Below are positions 9,001 through 16,566 of a stretch of DNA of 64,000 nucleotides, piece after piece. Source of the stretch: Extibacter muris (lineage in GTDB: Bacteria > Bacillota > Clostridia > Lachnospirales > Lachnospiraceae). The DNA lies in assembly GCF_004345005.1 (NCBI RefSeq), contig NZ_SMMX01000004.1:1-64000 (forward strand), in the 5' to 3' direction. A program made the position numbers and the translations under genes. How positions within the stretch are numbered: position 1 is the stretch's first letter; every line of letters starts with the position of its first letter. The notes under the pieces were generated by a model, which was not told the DNA's origin, did not search any database, and saw only the letters and a program-made list of their open reading frames with translations.

Positions 9001-9616
9001 GGGACTCGGCGACGTCAATGTCAATGCCATCGAGGATTATAAGAATCTGTCGGAGAGATATGAATTCCTGAAAAACCAGCATGATGACCTTGTTGAGGCG
9101 GAAGCCACGCTCTTGCAGATCATAGAGGAACTTGACGAGGCTATGCGCAAGCAGTTCAGAGAACAGTTCGACCTGATATCGGTAGAATTCGACCATGTGT
9201 TCAAGGAACTGTTTGGCGGAGGGAAAGGCACGCTTGAGCTGATGGAAGATGAGGATATCCTGGAAGCCGGAATACGGATTATCGCCCAGCCGCCGGGCAA
9301 GAAGCTGCAGAATATGATGCAGCTGTCAGGCGGCGAGAAAGCGCTCACTGCAATCGCCCTGCTTTTCGCCATACAGAACCTGAAGCCGTCACCATTCTGC
9401 CTTCTGGACGAGATCGAGGCGGCTCTCGACGACAGCAATGTCGTAAGATTTGCAAAATATCTGCATAAACTGACGAAGAATACGCAATTTATAGTTATCA
9501 CGCATAGAAGAGGGACCATGACAGCTGCAGACAGGCTTTACGGAATCACGATGCAGGAAAAAGGCATATCAACCATGGTATCCGTAAGTCTTCTGGAAGA
9601 ACAGCTGGATAAATAG
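6056..9616 (+). CDS. smc: chromosome segregation ATPase SMC
   Basis: The 1186-residue SMC protein of the condensin complex that compacts and segregates the chromosome with ScpA and ScpB. Seen: Walker A GPNGSGKS (31-38), a long coiled coil (about 170-500), the hinge (about 510-670), a second coiled coil, then the signature LSGGEKA (about 1088-1094) and Walker B LLDEIEAALDD (about 1115-1125). Length is normal for the family. It is packed between rnc and ftsY with gaps under 10 bases, as in other Firmicutes. Many open frames on the other strand here are shadows of the coiled-coil composition. Confidence 0.98.
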   Translation: MYLKSIEVQGFKSFAHKIKFDFHNGITAIVGPNGSGKSNVADAVRWVLGEQRVKQLRGGSMQDVIFSGTENRKPLSYASVAITLDNSDHHLPIDYEEVTVARKLYRSGESEYLINGGACRLKDVNELFYDTGIGKEGYSIIGQGQIDKILSGKPEERRELFDEAAGIVKFKRRKNMSVKKLEEERQNLLRVNDILSELEKQVGPLERQAEKAREYLKKREELKKYDINMFLLETKRLSDQIKGIDGKLETAHAELDEAGGRYDEMKSEYESVEEQVDSIDASIEKAKSQLNETNMLKQQLENQIALLKEQIHSAHMNDEHYDQRAKTIESEIAEREKQLSELVEEQESIQTELDEKGRLERDARAQLIEVETKIATLTASIDSNKKDIIELLNNRASTKAKIQRYDTMLEQIQVRKSQMNDQAAESVKEAAEQEVHLEGFRNELEEISRQIIELTEESSTYDDKIKELQDKLAGQTEQFRIGQTAYHREQSRLESLKNITERYDGYGNSIRKVMDNREKEQGLLGVVADIIKVGKDYEIAVETALGGSIQNIVTADEDTAKRMIQFLKQNRFGRATFLPLTSITANGGIYRQEALKEPGVVGTADKLVRVEERFQGLAEYLLGRTLVVDHIDHGIAIARKYRQSIRIVTLEGELINPGGSMTGGAFKNSSNLLSRRREIEEFEKTVRQLKKEMDELEAASDALRQERAGYYDRLEELKSSLQKAYVIQNTAKMNVDQAEARIRSARNSASALTKEAEELDGQITDIIDNQESINVELDTSESLEKELTDRIEEEQKILESVREEESRKQKAAEGIHLAYAGLEQKYAFLLENTERIQDEIAKFQEELSELEVNKGGTSREIEEKQEQIEDLKDTILNSKELFAEIQQEIERFKQEREDLNKKHKVFLQKREDLSRHMSELDKEIFRLESQKESYEDASEKQMNYMWEEYEVTYNHALEIRDETLTDLAMMKKQTQVLKSEIKGLGDVNVNAIEDYKNLSERYEFLKNQHDDLVEAEATLLQIIEELDEAMRKQFREQFDLISVEFDHVFKELFGGGKGTLELMEDEDILEAGIRIIAQPPGKKLQNMMQLSGGEKALTAIALLFAIQNLKPSPFCLLDEIEAALDDSNVVRFAKYLHKLTKNTQFIVITHRRGTMTAADRLYGITMQEKGISTMVSVSLLEEQLDK

Positions 9617-9624
9617 GAGGGGTT

Positions 9625-10602
9625 ATGTCCGAAGAATTGATTATAGAAGAAGAAACAAAGGAATCTGAAGAGAAGAGAGGATTTTTCAGCCGGCTCGTAT
9701 CAGGCCTGACAAAGACGAGAGATAACATCATCTCTGGCATGGACAGCATATTCAGTGGGTTCACCAAGATTGATGAAGCGTTTTATGAGGAGCTGGAAGA
9801 AGTGCTCATCATGGGAGATCTTGGTGTCCAGGCGACAGACAGCATACTGGAAGACCTCAGAGAAAAGGTGAAGGCCATGCACATCAAAGAGCCGTCCGAG
9901 TGCCGCCAGCTCCTCATCGACAGTATCAAGGAGCAGATGGATATCGGTGAGGCTGCTTATGAATTTGAAGATAGGACGTCTGTCGTGATGGTCATCGGGG
10001 TAAACGGCGTCGGAAAGACGACGACGATCGGCAAGCTTGCAGGAAAGCTCAGAAGCCGGCATAAAAAAGTGGTACTTGCGGCGGCGGATACGTTCCGCGC
10101 GGCGGCAGGGGAGCAGCTGAAGGAGTGGGCAGACCGGGCGCAGGCAGAGCTGATCGGCGGGCAGGAGGGCTCAGACCCTGCTTCTGTCATATATGACGCG
10201 GTGGCAGCGGCACAGGCCCGTCACGCGGACGTGCTCCTGTGCGATACGGCGGGCAGGCTCCATAACAAGAAGAACCTGATGGAAGAGCTGAAGAAGATGA
10301 ACCGGATCATTGACAGAGAATTTCCGGATGCATACAGGGAGACGCTCGTCGTGCTCGATGCCACGACCGGACAGAACGCTCTTATGCAGGCCAGAGAGTT
10401 TAATGAAGTCGCCGACATCACGGGTATCATCCTGACGAAGATGGACGGGACCGCTAAGGGAGGCATCGCGGTAGCCATCCAGGCAGAGCTCGGAATACCG
10501 GTCAAATATATCGGTGTTGGAGAGACGATCGAAGATCTGCAGAAGTTTGATGCAGATACATTTGTTAACGCGTTATTCACGACTGAAAAGCCGGAAGAAT
10601 AA
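9625..10602 (+). CDS. ftsY: signal recognition particle receptor FtsY
   Basis: FtsY is the membrane-associated GTPase that docks SRP-ribosome complexes at the Sec translocon. The 325-residue product has a short acidic N-terminal region followed by the NG domain: G1 GVNGVGKTTT (about 125-134), DTAGR (about 205-209) and TKMDGTAKGG near 270. The reduced acidic A domain is typical of Gram-positive FtsY. AGGAGG at 9616-9621 precedes the ATG, and the smc stop is eight bases upstream, so the pair is cotranscribed. Confidence 0.97.
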   Translation: MSEELIIEEETKESEEKRGFFSRLVSGLTKTRDNIISGMDSIFSGFTKIDEAFYEELEEVLIMGDLGVQATDSILEDLREKVKAMHIKEPSECRQLLIDSIKEQMDIGEAAYEFEDRTSVVMVIGVNGVGKTTTIGKLAGKLRSRHKKVVLAAADTFRAAAGEQLKEWADRAQAELIGGQEGSDPASVIYDAVAAAQARHADVLLCDTAGRLHNKKNLMEELKKMNRIIDREFPDAYRETLVVLDATTGQNALMQAREFNEVADITGIILTKMDGTAKGGIAVAIQAELGIPVKYIGVGETIEDLQKFDADTFVNALFTTEKPEE

Positions 10603-10628
10603 ATACGAGAAAAAAGGGAGGTATTCGT

Positions 10629-11843
10629 ATGATGACACTAGAGAAATTCGAGCAGGCAAGCGAGCTCGTAAAGAAAGTAACCAATCCCACCAAACTGGTC
10701 TACAGTGAATATCTGAGCCAGCCCAGCGGCGGAAAGATATACCTGAAGCCGGAGAATATGCAGTATACAGGTGCATATAAAGTAAGAGGTGCTTATTATA
10801 AGATCAGTACCCTGTCAGAAGAGGAACGCGGGAAGGGCCTTATCACCGCCTCGGCAGGCAACCATGCCCAGGGAGTCGCCTATGCGGCTCAGAAATATGG
10901 GTGTAAGGCTACCATCGTCATGCCGACGGTGACCCCGCTTATCAAGGTGAACCGTACAAAGAGCTACGGTGCCGACGTAATCCTTCACGGGGACGTATAC
11001 GATGACGCGTGTGACCATGCCTTAAAGCTGGCGGAAGAGAACGGTTATACGTTCGTCCATCCGTTTGACGACCTCGACGTCGCAACCGGGCAGGGGAGCA
11101 TCGCGATGGAAATCGTTCAAGAGCTGCCCACTGTAGATTACATACTGGCTCCTATCGGGGGCGGCGGACTGATTTCGGGGGTATCTACCCTCGCAAAGAT
11201 GCTGAATCCTAAGATCAAGGTAATCGGCGTGGAACCGGCGCAGGCAGCCAGCATGACGGCGGCACTTGTTGAAGGCGCTCCAGTCACGCTGCCAAGTGCC
11301 AATACGATAGCAGACGGCACGGCTGTGAAACGGGTCGGTGAAAAGATATTCCCGTATGTACAGGAGAATGTCGACCGGATAGTTACGGTGGAAGATGATG
11401 AACTGATAGGCGCATTCCTTGATCTCGTAGAGAACCATAAGATGGTCGTGGAAAATTCCGGGCTGCTCACCGTAGCCGCTCTGAAACAGCTGGATTTAAA
11501 AGGAAAGAAAGCGGTAGCTATCTTGAGCGGGGGCAACATGGACGTGATTACGATGTCCTCTATCGTTCAGCATGGGCTTATACAGAGAGACCGTATCTTC
11601 TCCGTATCTGTACTCCTTCCGGATAAGCCGGGTGAACTCGTACGTGTCGCTTCCACGATAGCAGACGCCCAGGGAAACGTAATCAAGCTGGAACACAACC
11701 AGTTTGTTAGCACGAACCGCAATGCGGCAGTGGAACTGCGTATCACCATGGAGGCATTCGGTACAGAGCATAAGCATGAGATTATGCAGGCGCTGGAAGA
11801 TGAGGGATTCCGTCCAAGAGAAATCGGTGCAAAATTATATTGA
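10629..11843 (+). CDS. ilvA: threonine ammonia-lyase
   Basis: A 404-residue PLP enzyme deaminating threonine to 2-oxobutyrate. The PLP lysine is K51 in YTGAYKVRGAYYKI, the phosphate-binding glycine loop is IGGGGLISG near 180, and a single ACT-like domain fills about 328-404. This one-ACT architecture is shared by catabolic and short biosynthetic enzymes, so it could feed isoleucine synthesis or propionate/2-oxobutyrate fermentation. The start lies behind GGGAGG. Two ATGs are adjacent (10629 and 10632) and either could be used. Confidence 0.9.
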   Translation: MMTLEKFEQASELVKKVTNPTKLVYSEYLSQPSGGKIYLKPENMQYTGAYKVRGAYYKISTLSEEERGKGLITASAGNHAQGVAYAAQKYGCKATIVMPTVTPLIKVNRTKSYGADVILHGDVYDDACDHALKLAEENGYTFVHPFDDLDVATGQGSIAMEIVQELPTVDYILAPIGGGGLISGVSTLAKMLNPKIKVIGVEPAQAASMTAALVEGAPVTLPSANTIADGTAVKRVGEKIFPYVQENVDRIVTVEDDELIGAFLDLVENHKMVVENSGLLTVAALKQLDLKGKKAVAILSGGNMDVITMSSIVQHGLIQRDRIFSVSVLLPDKPGELVRVASTIADAQGNVIKLEHNQFVSTNRNAAVELRITMEAFGTEHKHEIMQALEDEGFRPREIGAKLY

Positions 11844-11861
11844 TGTAAAGGGGATATGCAT

Positions 11862-12335
11862 ATGGAACGTCACATTCCACAGAAGGGAGAATGCTACCGC
11901 CACTTCAAAGGGAACCGGTACCAGGTCCTGGCTGTAGCGTCCCATTCTGAAACTGCCGAACAGCTTGTCATCTATGAGGGGCTCTACGGGGAACACCCGG
12001 TATATGCCAGACCAATCGAGCAGTTTATGAGCAGGGTAGACAGGGATAAATATCCTGACACAGCGCAGGAGTATCGTTTCCAGATGGAAGGAGAGGATGT
12101 AGATTCCGGTGGGCAGGAGCGGAACCTGATTATGGAGTTTCTGGATCTGGATACGAAAGAGGAAAAGGTTGAGTTCCTGCAGCGGGAGAGGATGAACATG
12201 ACAGGGGACTTCTTAAGCGCGGCAGCCATGAGCCTGGACTATGTCGAAAACAGCGAAGACCTGGATCTGCGCTATGAAGGCCTGATGCATTATCTGAGGA
12301 CCATGATACGATTTGAAAACAGGAGGGGAAGGTAA
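11862..12335 (+). CDS. DUF1653 domain protein
   Basis: A 157-residue protein whose N-terminal 65 residues fit the DUF1653 domain (GECYRHFKGNRYQVL, then EQLVIYEGLYG and ARPIEQF). The rest is a helical acidic extension of unknown role. ATG 11862 has AAAGGGG at a good distance, while ATG 11856 is too close to it. It follows ilvA by 18 bases and is probably cotranscribed. DUF1653 proteins have no established activity, so none is proposed. Downstream comes a 400-bp stretch with a structured element rather than genes. Confidence 0.8.
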   Translation: MERHIPQKGECYRHFKGNRYQVLAVASHSETAEQLVIYEGLYGEHPVYARPIEQFMSRVDRDKYPDTAQEYRFQMEGEDVDSGGQERNLIMEFLDLDTKEEKVEFLQRERMNMTGDFLSAAAMSLDYVENSEDLDLRYEGLMHYLRTMIRFENRRGR

Positions 12336-12357
12336 GAAAACAAGCAAGCTGTAAGCG

Positions 12358-12482
12358 AAAAAGATGCGAAGAACGCAGACTTCAGATGGATTATACAGGA
12401 AAGCCGGATGCTTTCCCGTCTCAGCCATCTCAAAAACCGGACTTGTAATCCGGTTTCTGGCCTGTGTTCTTCGCATCTTTTT
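12358..12482 (+). ncRNA. candidate structured RNA with a 21-bp closing stem and two internal arms
   Basis: The outer arms 12358-12378 and 12462-12482 pair over 21 bp with one G-T pair. Inside are two separate stem-loops. The first is closed by AGATGG/CCATCT (12384-12389 and 12425-12430), topped by GGAAAGC/GCTTTCC (12398-12404 and 12410-12416). The second is AAACCGGA/TCCGGTTT (12434-12441 and 12449-12456). The fold is a clean three-way junction, and its 3' end runs into Ts followed by another small hairpin (TTGCAT/ATGCAA) and a T tract near 12503. It could be a small RNA, a complex terminator after the DUF1653 gene, or a non-autonomous palindromic element. No known RNA family recognised. Confidence 0.5.
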
Positions 12483-12699
12483 GCATCTTCTCAATGCAAA
12501 GCTTTTTTTCGAGCTTCTCTCAACGGATAAAGGTATTGGCTGCCAGTAACGTTACATAACTGCCTTTGTCCTTGCCGGTAAAGTAGATCGCGGGAGCATC
12601 TGCCATCCGTCTCCATTCCCGCTGCTAATTTACTTTAATACTATTTTAATACGCCAGGCATTACCTTTAACACCTATTTTATCCGGCTGCTGTTATGAT

Positions 12700-12718
12700 T
12701 TACTTAGTTAAGAAGTAA
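12700..12718. promoter_or_regulatory. operator-like inverted repeat before the kdp remnant
   Basis: TTACTT and AAGTAA flank a seven-base centre. The repeat lies 10 bases before the AGGAGG of the small ORF at 12740 and could have been a regulator site for the decayed kdp locus. The remaining stretch 12490-12699 shows no gene I can support. Confidence 0.3.
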
Positions 12719-12739
12719 CAGTCCAGGAGGTAAGGAATT

Positions 12740-12901
12740 ATGAAGAGCAGAGAAAAAGGCCAGATCAGCAGAGAAGAGCAGGATATGGGCAATCTGTGCA
12801 GAATGATAAAGGAATATGTTGAGAAGAATGACTGGGCGGCCTGCATGGAGCAGATTCCCAAATCAATGTATGACAGGAAAGGAGATTTTCAAAAAGGATA
12901 A
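12740..12901 (+). CDS. small ORF fused to the front of the kdpD remnant
   Basis: A 53-codon frame with a good start (AGGAGG, then ATG) encoding a charged peptide beginning MKSREKGQIS. It runs out of frame across the first surviving kdpD codons near 12880. The product is unrecognised. It may be the intact front of a gene whose remainder was deleted together with the KdpD ATPase domain, leaving translation signals but no functional product. Confidence 0.35.
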   Translation: MKSREKGQISREEQDMGNLCRMIKEYVEKNDWAACMEQIPKSMYDRKGDFQKG

Positions 12902-14079
12902 TCTCGTCTCTTTGAGAAAAATTGCGCTGAGGAGATTGGCAGACCGCGTGAATCTTGCCCAGGATGCGATGGTTCATGCCAAGAGCGAGACGGCAGAGCA
13001 CATTCTCATCTGCCTGTCGCCGTCACCTTCCAACGGCACGGTTATCCGGCAGGCGTCCAGGATGGCCATGGATTTCCATGGCAGGCTTACGGCACTCTAC
13101 GTAGAGACTCCGGAAGCGTCTGATATGTCGAAGGAGGATATCCGGCAGCTGAATGAGAATACCCGGCTGGCAGAACAGCCCGGTGCAAAGGTCGTAACCT
13201 CATACGGAAGCGATATCGTGTAAGAGATTGCAGCTTATGCAAAAGTCGCACGTGTCACGAAGATCGTGCTTGGCAGGACTTATGCAAAACGAAGGCTGCT
13301 GCTTATCAAAGACAGCTTTTCAGAACGATTGAGCAGGCTCGCCCCGTCTCTGGAGATCTTCCTGATTCCGAATGCTTATGACAAGAAGTATAAATCGGTG
13401 AGAAGAAGGAGACAGCCGGATGTATGCACGGCAGAATGCGAAGAAGGCATACCGAACCGAGATACTTCTGGAGACAGGCCGTAAGCTTCAGGACGCCGGA
13501 TCCCTGGAAAACATAGCGAAGCGTACGGCGGAACAGCTGAACATGCTGCTGGAGCGCAACGTCTACTTTTATCTCGGAAAACCGGGGAAGAACAGCCGTC
13601 CGGTCGTGTGCAAGGCGGATGAGGAAGCCGATGACACGCTGGACGATTCGGAACTGGCAGTAGCACAGTGGACGTAGCGGAATAATAAACACGCCGGCTT
13701 CTCCTCACAGACGCTCCCGGGTGCCCGTTGCCTGTGCATGGCGGTACGCAGCACGGACAAAGTATTTGCCATCGTTGCAATCGATATGGACCACAGAGAC
13801 ATCTTAGCGTTTGAGGAGGGTATCATGGGTGCAATCTTAAACGAATGTGCATTTGCCCTGGAAAAAGAAGAACTGATCATTGAGAGGAAAGAGGCGGACA
13901 TGAAGCTTCAGAAAGAACAGCTGAGGGCTAATCTGATTCGTTCCATCTCACATGATCTGCGGACCCCGCTTACGAGTATTTCAGGCAACGCGGAAACGCT
14001 GATGGGGAATGACAGCCAGTTAGGCTCCGTGCAGAGAAAGGCTATCTATAAGGACATATACTCGAAGTGGAGGATGTAA
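12877..14079 (+). pseudogene. kdpD: degenerate kdpD (potassium sensor histidine kinase)
   Basis: Recognisable KdpD segments in order. KDNLVSLRKIALRR is the linker after the KdpD ATPase domain. EHILICLSPSPSNGTVIRQA is the universal-stress-like domain. After an in-frame TAA at 13221-13223 comes RVTKIVLGRTYAKRR. In another frame, KKAYRTEILLETGRKLQ and the GAF-like region follow, then an in-frame TAG at 13675-13677, and after it the H-box SISHDLRTPLTS. Missing are the N-terminal ATPase with its Walker motif, the four membrane helices, and the kinase domain after the H-box. Two nonsense changes, a frame change and at least three deletions show the gene is dead. Confidence 0.88.
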
Positions 14080-14115
14080 TACTATGACAGCAACCGGTAA
14101 ACCTTATGTTCTTGT

Positions 14116-14305
14116 GACTACGGGGCAGGAACCGTGTATGTAGGTGAGCAGGAGATTCATCTGAGGCAATGCTGTCGAAAGCGATATGTCATCGCTTCGT
14201 GTATATATGGCTTCCCTCAGGAAGTAAATTGAAAAGGACAGCAGCCAGCCGCAATGTATCCAGACTCATATCGGCATCGGATACCGGATGGTCAGGCTGA
14301 ACTGA
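14116..14305 (+). pseudogene. kdpE: degenerate kdpE (response regulator), DNA-binding end only
   Basis: Two fragments of an OmpR-type output domain remain. DYGAGTVYVGEQEIHLR (from 14116) is the start of the effector domain. DMSSLRVYMASLRK, then an in-frame TAA at 14225-14227 and IEKDSSQPQCIQTHIGIGYR (14183-14305), is the recognition helix and wing. The two lie in different frames, and the whole receiver domain is absent. Directly after degenerate kdpD, this is the expected kdpDE order. No kdpABC pump genes are in this window. Confidence 0.85.
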
Positions 14306-14381
14306 AGGGTCAGGCCCTTTGCCGCAGGAATGTTTTGATGGAAGGAACCGGGCGGCGTAGGAGCCTGCTTATTTTTTTGTC

Positions 14382-14416
14382 TTGACACAGAGTGTATAAT
14401 TGTATACAATTATACA
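14382..14416 (+). promoter_or_regulatory. promoter with embedded 24-bp palindromic operator
   Basis: TTGACA at 14382-14387 and TACAAT at 14405-14410 are spaced 17 bp. A perfect palindrome spans 14393-14416, centred on TTGTATACAA, and covers the -10 element and part of the spacer. A repressor bound here would exclude RNA polymerase. The GntR/FCD regulator encoded as the second gene of the operon is the obvious candidate, because regulators of this type commonly bind TTGTATACAA-like palindromes near their own operon. Binding is inferred; promoter and palindrome are seen. Confidence 0.75.
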
Positions 14417-14467
14417 TATCGAGGCGGTACCGCGCTAAAATGACGTACTATTTCATATTAAGGAGAG

Positions 14468-15865
14468 ATGATGATGGAAGACAGGAAAGTGTATCTTGAC
14501 AAACATACGAATCTATTGCAGCTGGAGGAGCATATGTATCCGCTTGTGGATGTGGAGAAGCCCAACGTGTTCCGCAACTTGTTCCACTATGACGAGATAC
14601 CGAAGATTGCATTTAACGACCGTATCGTACCGCACAGCATGCCGGATGAGATATGGATTACTGATACGACCTTCCGGGACGGACAGCAGTCAAGGGCTCC
14701 TTACAGTACAGGACAGATAGTGGCCATGTATGATTATTTCCACAGGATCGGAGGGCCGAAAGGGAAGATAAGGCAGTGTGAATTCTTCTTATACAGCGGC
14801 AAGGACAGGGACGCGGTATACAGGTGCCTCGAGCGGGGGTACGAGTTCCCGGAAGTGACGAGCTGGATACGGGCCAGCAGGAAGGACTTTGAGCTTGTCA
14901 AGGAGATTGGCCTTAAAGAGACAGGAATCCTCGTGAGCTGTTCGGACTATCACATATTTTATAAGCTGAAGATGACAAGACGCGAGGCGATGGAGCATTA
15001 TCTTTCTGTAATACGTGAATGCCTGGAGACGGGGATCCGCCCACGCTGCCATCTAGAAGACATAACAAGGTCGGATATCTATGGCTTCGTCATTCCGTTC
15101 TGCCTTGAGCTGATGCATCTTATGGAGGAGTATAAGATACCGATAAAGATACGTGTGTGTGATACGATGGGGTACGGCGTGAATTATCCGGGAGCGGTGA
15201 TTCCTCGTTCGATACCTGGCATCATCTATGGGCTGCGTGTCCATGCCGGAGTTCCGAGCAGCCTGATTGAATTCCATGGGCACAACGATTTTTATAAAGC
15301 CGTCAGCAATTCGACGACAGCGTGGCTGTATGGTGCCAGCGGGGTAAACTGTTCTTTGTTTGGAATCGGGGAGAGGACCGGCAATACGCCGCTCGAGGCA
15401 ATGGTATTTGAGTACGCCCAGATCCGGGGGACGCTTGACGGCATGGATACGACAGCGATTACGGAGCTTGCGGACTACTATGAGAAGGAGATCGGCTACA
15501 GGGTCCCGTCCAGAACTCCTTTTGTCGGAAAGAACTTTAATGTGACAAGGGCAGGGATTCATGCAGACGGGCTATTGAAAAATGAAGAGATTTATAATAT
15601 ATTTGATACGGAGAAGTTTTTAAAACGGCCTGCGCTTGTAGCGGTATCCAACACTTCCGGCCTGGCGGGCATCGCCCACTGGATCAATACATACTACCGT
15701 CTGCGGGAAGATGCACAGGTGGATAAGGGTTCAGAGCTGGTGGCGATGGTAAAGGCCTGGGTCGACAAAGAATATGAAGACGGACGTGTCACTGTGCTGA
15801 CAGACGAAGAGCTTACAAGTGTCATTGAAAGTACCTGTGCACAGCTTGGCATCAGCCTTAAATAA
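14468..15865 (+). CDS. Re-type citrate synthase (HMGL/isopropylmalate-synthase-like)
   Basis: A 465-residue DRE-TIM-barrel condensing enzyme. The catalytic motif TDTTFRDGQQS is at about 65-75, with the metal-binding HGHND pair near 269-273. It lacks the C-terminal regulatory domain of 2-isopropylmalate synthase. Together with the GntR regulator and isocitrate dehydrogenase next door, this fits the Re-citrate synthase known from Clostridium kluyveri, a manganese-dependent enzyme of strict anaerobes that replaces ordinary citrate synthase. It would make citrate from oxaloacetate and acetyl-CoA for glutamate synthesis. Homocitrate synthase is the alternative. No aconitase gene is in the cluster. 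Three in-frame ATGs lie at the start; 14474 is also plausible. Confidence 0.78.
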   Translation: MMMEDRKVYLDKHTNLLQLEEHMYPLVDVEKPNVFRNLFHYDEIPKIAFNDRIVPHSMPDEIWITDTTFRDGQQSRAPYSTGQIVAMYDYFHRIGGPKGKIRQCEFFLYSGKDRDAVYRCLERGYEFPEVTSWIRASRKDFELVKEIGLKETGILVSCSDYHIFYKLKMTRREAMEHYLSVIRECLETGIRPRCHLEDITRSDIYGFVIPFCLELMHLMEEYKIPIKIRVCDTMGYGVNYPGAVIPRSIPGIIYGLRVHAGVPSSLIEFHGHNDFYKAVSNSTTAWLYGASGVNCSLFGIGERTGNTPLEAMVFEYAQIRGTLDGMDTTAITELADYYEKEIGYRVPSRTPFVGKNFNVTRAGIHADGLLKNEEIYNIFDTEKFLKRPALVAVSNTSGLAGIAHWINTYYRLREDAQVDKGSELVAMVKAWVDKEYEDGRVTVLTDEELTSVIESTCAQLGISLK

Positions 15866-15888
15866 TCGATCGGGGGTAAGGAGACGCA

Positions 15889-16542
15889 ATGGAAGAGTAT
15901 CAGGACCGCTCTCTGCGGGGAAGGGTTTTCCAGAAGCTGAGGGAGGATATCCTCTCCGGAGTATACAAAGAACATGATGAGCTGAGGGAGATTACGATAG
16001 GTGAGACACTGGGTGTCAGCAGAACTCCTGTCAGAGAGGCGCTGCGCCAGCTGGAACTGGAAGGGCTTGTCACGATAGTGCCGAACAAAGGCGCCTATGT
16101 CACCGGAATTACGCAGAAGGATGTGCATGACATCTATAAGATTCGTTCCATGCTGGAAGGGCTCTGTGCACATTGGGCGACAGAGCATATTACAGAAAAG
16201 CAGATTGAAGAGCTGGAGGAGATCATACTGCTGTCCGAATACCATCTGAGGAAGAGGGGGAACGAGCAGGCGGAACAGGTGAGCGAACTGGATGGAAAGT
16301 TTCATAAAGTCTTGTATGAAGCGTCAGATAGTCGTATACTGGAACATGTATTATCTGATTTTCATAAATATGTTCAGATGGCGAGAACGATGTCCGTAGG
16401 TGCGAAGGAGCGGGCGGAAAAGTCCATCGAGGAGCACCGTGCCATACTGGAAGCGATCAAGCAGAAAGATGCCGGCAGGGCGGAGCGGCTTGCCAACGAA
16501 CATATTATGAAGGTGATGGAGAACCTTCACATAGAGGAGTAA
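15889..16542 (+). CDS. GntR-family transcriptional regulator, FCD subfamily
   Basis: A 217-residue regulator with an N-terminal winged helix-turn-helix (about 10-75, with LGVSRTPVREALRQLELEGLV) and an all-helical FCD ligand domain (about 90-210). FCD domains usually bind carboxylic acids through a metal, so citrate or 2-oxoglutarate is a sensible but untested effector. It lies between the citrate synthase and isocitrate dehydrogenase genes on the same strand with 23- and 24-base gaps. It is most likely the ligand of the palindrome at 14393-14416, which would give autoregulation of the operon. Confidence 0.92.
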   Translation: MEEYQDRSLRGRVFQKLREDILSGVYKEHDELREITIGETLGVSRTPVREALRQLELEGLVTIVPNKGAYVTGITQKDVHDIYKIRSMLEGLCAHWATEHITEKQIEELEEIILLSEYHLRKRGNEQAEQVSELDGKFHKVLYEASDSRILEHVLSDFHKYVQMARTMSVGAKERAEKSIEEHRAILEAIKQKDAGRAERLANEHIMKVMENLHIEE

Positions 16543-16566
16543 AAAGAAAAGGAGAGTTACAGAAAA

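Noticed and set aside
6481-9519. Long open frames on the minus strand across smc
   Set aside because: They mirror the biased codon composition of the SMC coiled coil, with no ribosome binding sites or family resemblance.
12525-12625. Minus-strand fragment reading like real coding sequence (contains YFTGKDKGSYVTLL)
   Set aside because: It has no start codon, is closed by stops on both sides within about 35 codons, and I cannot name a family. It may be a gene relic but is not supportable as a feature.
14423-14434. T-box-like sequence GGCGGTACCGCG after the citrate synthase promoter
   Set aside because: It begins only a few bases after the predicted transcription start, with no room for stem I or a specifier loop, and no terminator follows. 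It is a short GC palindrome.
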